Assembly (NCBI GenBank): GCA_945643635.1
Contig: CALZFC010000009.1
Coordinates: 3,023,501-3,087,500 of the forward strand
DNA length: 64,000 nucleotides
Reading direction: 5' to 3'
Source: Allodiplogaster sudhausi
Taxonomy: Eukaryota; Nematoda; Chromadorea; Rhabditida; Diplogasteridae
Below the pieces are notes generated by a model. It made no database searches. It saw only the letters and a program-made list of their open reading frames with translations, and was not told the origin of the DNA. Of the stretch, positions 59,769-64,000 are shown one piece after another. Numbering within the stretch: position 1 is the first letter of the stretch; each line of letters opens with the position of its first letter. The translations under genes and the position numbers were made by a program.

Positions 59769-62382
59769 TGCTTTCTTCAACGTATTAATTAGAAATGGGT
59801 AATGTTGTTTTGGGTTATTGTAGCGATGTCGCAATTCGTGACGGTACGGTGTTTGCAGACTGTCGAAAAGAACGCAGCCGCCACTCTTCCTGCAGATGCT
59901 GCACGACTACTTCCGGGCGACGAATGACTCTTCTCTTCTGAGCAGACTCCTTCCGATTGCTGAGACTGAGCTTGCCTTCTGGCAAAGGGAAAGGAATCTA
60001 TCTTTCACTGTCGGACAGCGTCGCTATTCACTCTTCCAGTATAGGGTTTGTTCCGCATGTTTCCGTGCCTGAATTCTTCGAGGTAGCTGCTTTGTCTCTT
60101 CAGGCCCCCACCAACTGCCCGCGCCCTGAGAACTACCTCGTCGACTACTGGCAAGGCATGAACAGCACTACTCAGCATCCTGAACAGGTAGCACTAATCT
60201 TTCCTCGTTGACCCTTTTTAGTGCATGAGATGTTTTGTCTATGGGATTCGCTTGCAATTAGCTGATGCGGAAGCATGATATCACTGATTATTTCTATGCG
60301 TGTTCCCTTAGGTGTGGTCGTCGATAGCCTCAGCATGTGAGTCTGGTTGGGACTTTAGCTCTCGCTGGTTCTCCTTTAATGGAAATCATTCGTGTTAGTT
60401 CTTTTTTTTGTTCAAATGTTCGGTCTGGAACAGTCGGATTTTTATATAATTTAATTTGTCGTAATCAATATCGAACCGCTTATTGCAGATACGAAGCTCT
60501 CGATTATTACGACTTCCATTGCTCCTGTCGACTTGAACGTGTTTATGGCTTGGAACTATCGGTCCGCCGCAAAACTGTATAAAGCTCTGAAAAATGAAGA
60601 GTAAGTTCTCCCATTGAACAAGCATGATTTATAACTAAATGAGATGATACAATTCTTTTAGAAAGTCGAAAGAATATCACAAGCTTTTCGTCGACCTAAC
60701 GTCGCAGTTTTCTCTTTTCTGGAATGCTTCTGAAGGTATTTTCATTCTTTCTATAGGTGTGGTATTTTGAACATTAAATGATATCCATCCACATTGAGGG
60801 ATGTGGTTCGACTATGACATCGTGGCGAAGCAGCTACGGATCGCCTACTTCCCCTCGAATCTCTATCCTCTCCTCGTTCTGCGTCCCACGGGAGATAAAG
60901 TCAAGAATGTTGCTGAATATATCGAGAGGACACGGATTAACACATTCCCTGGTTTGAATTTCTTATTATATTTCAGTCTCTCTCATAGAAATATCTCTCA
61001 GGAGGTGTTCCGTCTTCACTGCCTGTTCCTTCTCGAGAGCAATGGGACTTTCCTAACGTGTGGGCACCAAATGTTCATCTAACTGTCCTCAGCCTCCTCG
61101 CTTCCCATGATGCTCATCTAACAAAAGTCGCTAGGGACCTCGCCCATAACTTCATCTCCACAGTCTACTATGGACTCTTCGAACCACCCCAAGGGAGTGT
61201 AAGTTGTCAAATACTGCACCTCCGTCAATTTTTTGCAGGAAATGGTATGATGAAGATATATTACAGAAGACAGGCCTATGGGAGAAGTACGACGCAAGGA
61301 AGGGTGACGGTTCTCATGGGGGCGGCGGTGAGTACGCGGTCCAGGAGGGCTTTGGATGGACCAATGGAGCCGTCCTTCATCTTATTCATCTCTTCGATGG
61401 ACAGGGCCTGGAACTAACAGGTTTCATTCATTCTCAATTTATGCCACATTCCACTCGATGGACAAATCATCTCACAGACAATAGTTCATTTTGTTCAGTT
61501 ATCAGTGCTCGTTGATTTTTAAGTTCTTTAGAACTTCCGAAACGGAGATTTAGTCCCTCAGGGTCAGACAAGCAATGAAGCAATAGAGTATGATGACGGA
61601 GGGAGAGAGCGAAATAGGAGAGAGAGAGTGAGAGAGAGGAGAGAGAGAGACAGTGCGAAACTGAAATCGATCGAACGAACCATCGCAGCAAGAGAGCATA
61701 CATCCTATATCTATGCGCTCCTGTTCTTGTGCCCGCATTCATTTCAGTTCCAGACTCTTTGGACGACTCGGATATCGACGAACTGGCGAGACCTCGTAAC
61801 TCCTTCATGGGTATCTTCGGAGACGAACCACACAACGTGATCATCCTCACTCTCCTCGCATTCTGTATCTTCCTTGCTTTCACGTCAGTGTGCTACTTCC
61901 TGCGTACTGTTTATCATTGGAATGAGTGGAGTGCACGGGAGATGAAGAGAGAGCCAGTATCCTGTGTATTGTTGCGCTGCCTTGCATGTAAGACAGTGTG
62001 AACTAAAAAATTTGATTCTTTTTCCGCATTCTTCGCGTAAGCTGTTATTTTTGGCACGGATTTAGAATATTCCACTCTTTGCCATAATTGGCGATCGTAA
62101 AAATTTCCAGATCAGCGCTTTAACAATTTTAATGATCGTCAAAAATGGCAAACAGTGGAATATTCTAAATCCGTGACAAAAATAACAGCTTACTCTAAAA
62201 TCGCAGGAAAAAAAAAACAAATTTTTTAATTCACACTGTCTTATGTGATTGGCTGCAGGTTCTCCGTGGCCACTCTCCAGGCCCGCAGTCGAATGCTCGT
62301 CCTGTCAGGCAGTCTCCGCAGAGGAATTGATCGATCCTCGCGACAGCGTCTTCTTACTCATTGTCAGGACGCTGACGAATGA
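57414..62382 (+). CDS. Trehalase (GH37), membrane-anchored
   Basis: Fifteen exons join in phase to 679 aa: 57414-57548, 57677-57858, 57935-58078, 58138-58310, 58393-58495, 59859-60045, 60104-60187, 60312-60393, 60489-60600, 60662-60735, 60799-60951, 61002-61198, 61267-61420, 61748-61883, 62259-62382. It hydrolyses alpha,alpha-trehalose to two glucose. A signal peptide (MLFAVATSTLIACLLFAF) leads into the (alpha/alpha)6-barrel: DLYCHGPLL, signature 1 PGGDFDIYFYWDSYW (194-208), QPPLFLQML, ESGWDFSSRWF with the expected catalytic Asp at about 350, signature 2 QWDFPNVWAP (490-499) and GGGGEYAVQEGFGWTNG near the expected catalytic Glu. A C-terminal helix (HNVIILTLLAFCIFLAF, about 622-639) should anchor it with the catalytic domain outside, as in animal membrane trehalases. 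Trehalose is a major nematode blood sugar and stress protectant. The last intron contains a 251-bp inverted-repeat element; reading through exon 14 instead gives an alternative tail ending inside it, at about 62001. Confidence 0.93.
58500..58560 (+). repeat. (TA)n followed by (GA)n microsatellite
   Basis: A TA repeat of about 39 bp followed by about 20 bp of GA, just inside intron 5 of the trehalase gene. Confidence 0.92.
59717..59766 (+). repeat. (TA)n microsatellite
   Basis: About 24 TA units, also in trehalase intron 5. Together with the tract at 58500 it brackets 1.15 kb whose inner borders share GACCGCAGA in inverted orientation. Confidence 0.92.
61991..62241. mobile_element. 251-bp TA-flanked inverted-repeat element (MITE)
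   Basis: The ends read AGACAGTGTGAACTAAAAAA and an inverted near copy, with TA on both sides (61989-61990 and 62242-62243). Almost the whole length can fold on itself; a strong inner block is TTTAGAATATTCCACT near 62062 against its complement near 62155. It encodes nothing and lies in the last intron of the trehalase gene. Confidence 0.9.
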
Positions 62383-63070
62383 AATAATTACCTTTGTAAG
62401 TGTAGCCGGTGCTGGGGTTCCTTGTCACCCCTTCTACGCTTCGCTAATTTTCCTCTCTTTATTTTGTAACCTATACTTCCCACGCTGTTACCTTCCTTGC
62501 CCGGTTTCCTCGTTGATTCGCTCTAGTCTTCCTTCACTCTTTAAAACACAAGAGTATAGAGTTCTTTATTATTCATGTGATGGAATGAAACATTTCAGAG
62601 ATTTGTAAAAAAAAAATATCTGCTGATATTGTGATACATCGTGCCATGTTGCGATAAGTTCTTATTTAGTGCAACTTTGGCAATACCGGTTAGATTGTCT
62701 TGCAGATATCTATGCCAATTCCTTTGCACTCATACTGTTGTTGGAAATTGCCCTACTTGTAAATATTAGAACGTGATTACTGGTGAAATATTGTGACAAT
62801 GTTGTCTTGTTTATCGAATTAAATTTCGCACTCTTGCAACTTTTACTACAACATTCAAAATTGTCCTAAGCCCCGTCGTGTAGACGTTGACCCCAAAACT
62901 TTGAGGTGTGCAGCATTTTGAAGCGCTGAATCATCCCCCAACCTTCCGTCCTCCTAATTGCCTTGGAATGTCATCGCTCTCTTTATCAACGAAGGCAAAA
63001 ACGTTTGTCAAGAGTGATCATTATGTTAAAATTTTCACAAAAAAAATCATCATCGTTATCTGCACAGGGG
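62383..63070. other. Convergent intergenic region
   Basis: 3' flanks of trehalase (+) and the small secreted-protein gene (-). On the minus strand a frame of about 30 codons, ending at 62986, lies downstream of the chosen stop of the latter gene (PNHLSDPCADNDDDFFCENF); it would be used only if the final splice differed in phase. Confidence 0.4.
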
Positions 63071-63800
63071 TCAGACAGATGGTTGGGCTGCGTTAAGTAT
63101 AGGGTGGGGGAATGTATTTGTATTTATATGTATATAAACATGATGAAAATTGAAATTGTTCATTTGACGTTATTTGAAATGATAGCGAATTAGTGCTTAC
63201 GAGACAGGGAAGGGCGGCAATGGAGCTTCGGTGGGACGGTGTATGCTGGGGGGCTATGTTGGAGTTTGAGAAAGGAGTCGTAGTCGTCTTCGATATACAT
63301 CCATTCCGAATTGCACAACAGCCCTCTTCGCGCGCACTGCTCACCCACGCCGATGTCCTTCACAATAGTGAACGTATTCACAGGATATTCAGCCTGCAAC
63401 CGTTTATCTCTCTCTCTCTTTCTCCTTCGCTGCCTTTCATGTTCTCCTCTTTCTTCTCACCTGGATGCGTTCAAGAATGCTGGCCGGAGACTCGTCGTCG
63501 CTGAGGAATGGGTAAAAGAATCCACGGTCATCCTACAAAGTCTTCTGATATTACAAGTTACAGTTGACTCTCTTACCTTTCTCCCTCTCCCTCTCTCTCA
63601 CTCACACTTACTTGGTTTGCTCGGCGGAAGCGGGTGGCAGGCCTACAATGCTTTCCAAGTCCTCGCCACTCGCATCCCAGGTGAATGCAGTACGAAGAAT
63701 CCGCGAGTACCACTAACGAGGCGGCACAATCAGAAAGAGAAAGCGTAACAAGGAACAACAGCGATAGATGCCCCATCGCCCACACTGGATCTGTTTCCAT
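63071..63800 (-). CDS. Small secreted Cys-containing protein, family unknown
   Basis: Exons 63800-63612, 63532-63461, 63393-63201 and 63087-63071 join in phase to about 156 aa. The start may be at 63800, or at the second Met at 63776, which gives a cleaner signal peptide (MGHLSLLFLVTLSLSDCAAS). The mature part has Cys in CIHLGCEW and KHC, an acidic segment (DDRGFFYPFLSDDESPASIL) and a well-formed block NTFTIVKDIGVGEQCARRGL with LLCNSEWMYIEDDYDSFL. Three of the four splice donors are strong. No domain is recognised. It converges on the trehalase gene. The last exon is weak: the phase-correct reading ends after five codons. Confidence 0.5.
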
Positions 63801-63861
63801 CTATCCGCATCTAGGCGGGGCACATAACTTTCCCTTTCAATAATTGACCTTCTTTCTTTCA

Positions 63862-63870
<9 letters not shown>

Positions 63871-63893
<23 letters not shown>
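63871..63893 (+). repeat. (TC)n microsatellite
   Basis: A short, nearly pure TC repeat, 55 bases before the duplicated trehalase exon. Confidence 0.85.
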
Positions 63894-63898
<5 letters not shown>

Positions 63899-63946
63899 AT
63901 AAAATTTCTTGGTATGTTTCGTTTCTCTCATAGAAATATCTCCCAG

Positions 63947-64000
63947 GAGGTGATCCGTCTTCACTGCCAGATCCTTATCGAGAGCAATGGGACTTTCCTA
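63947..64000 (+). pseudogene. Partial second trehalase copy, cut by window end
   Basis: This repeats the first 54 bases of trehalase exon 61002-61198 with four A-for-T or A-for-C changes, in frame (GDPSSLPDPYREQWDFP), keeping the QWDFP signature. The preceding 25 intronic bases (tctcatagaaatatctcccag) are also nearly identical to the original. The exon that should precede it does not occur in the kilobase upstream, which is occupied by a minus-strand gene and repeats, so this is probably a truncated duplicate. It could also be an exon of a second gene continuing to the right. Confidence 0.75.

Noticed and set aside
61058..61417. 119-codon frame running past the end of trehalase exon 12
   Set aside because: The family sequence requires the splice 61198 to 61267, which restores GLWEKYD and the GGGGEY block in another frame.
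1..64000. Bacterial-type features: operons, ribosome binding sites, CRISPR arrays, rho-independent terminators, tRNA or rRNA genes
   Set aside because: The intron-rich gene structure is eukaryotic, and I saw no tRNA/rRNA-like or CRISPR-like sequence by reading; a covariance-model search would be needed to exclude tRNAs fully.

Overview
This is a eukaryotic nuclear contig, most likely from a nematode outside the familiar Caenorhabditis group. Genes are split into many small exons with mostly short GT-AG introns, some only about 30-40 nt. The gene set looks nematode: a GT14 core-2/I-branching-type glycosyltransferase of the nematode-expanded kind, a large secreted EGF/vWA-like protein, a many-module cysteine-rich secreted protein ending in a TIL domain, a divergent Cys-loop channel and an anchored trehalase. 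The species call is inference. All gene models were built by hand from splice sites, reading phase and family resemblance.

Layout. 0-3.3 kb (+): 3' part of an unidentified gene, facing a small possible membrane-protein gene (-). 5.0-6.8 kb (+): Cys-loop ligand-gated ion channel. 7.3-8.5 kb (-): unresolved exons. 10.7-11.9 kb (+): LITAF-domain protein. 13.6-19.2 kb (-): secreted protein with about 28 C-x4-CPxG modules plus TIL. 20.3-23.0 kb (+): GT14 glycosyltransferase, converging on 23.5-30.7 kb (-), a secreted EGF/vWA-like protein of more than 30 exons. 31.3-37.8 kb (-): seven-transmembrane receptor whose intron holds a 2.3 kb palindromic element. 37.9-43.1 kb: no supported gene. 43.2-47.0 kb (+): LARGE-type bifunctional glycosyltransferase, converging on 47.9-51.3 kb (-), a charged secreted protein. 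52.9-56.3 kb (+): amino-acid transporter. 57.4-62.4 kb (+): trehalase, converging on 63.1-63.8 kb (-), a small secreted protein. At the right edge lies a second copy of one trehalase exon.

These genes do not form a pathway or operon. The two glycosyltransferases probably act in the Golgi. Four genes encode secreted proteins, and the channel, receptor, transporter and trehalase are surface or membrane proteins. The most unusual DNA is repetitive: a TTAA-flanked element with arms over 900 bp inside the receptor gene, three TA-flanked inverted-repeat elements inside introns, two near-perfect hairpins, an exact 69-bp in-frame exon duplication, and a cysteine-module exon in which the choice of splice donor decides whether a stop codon enters the frame.
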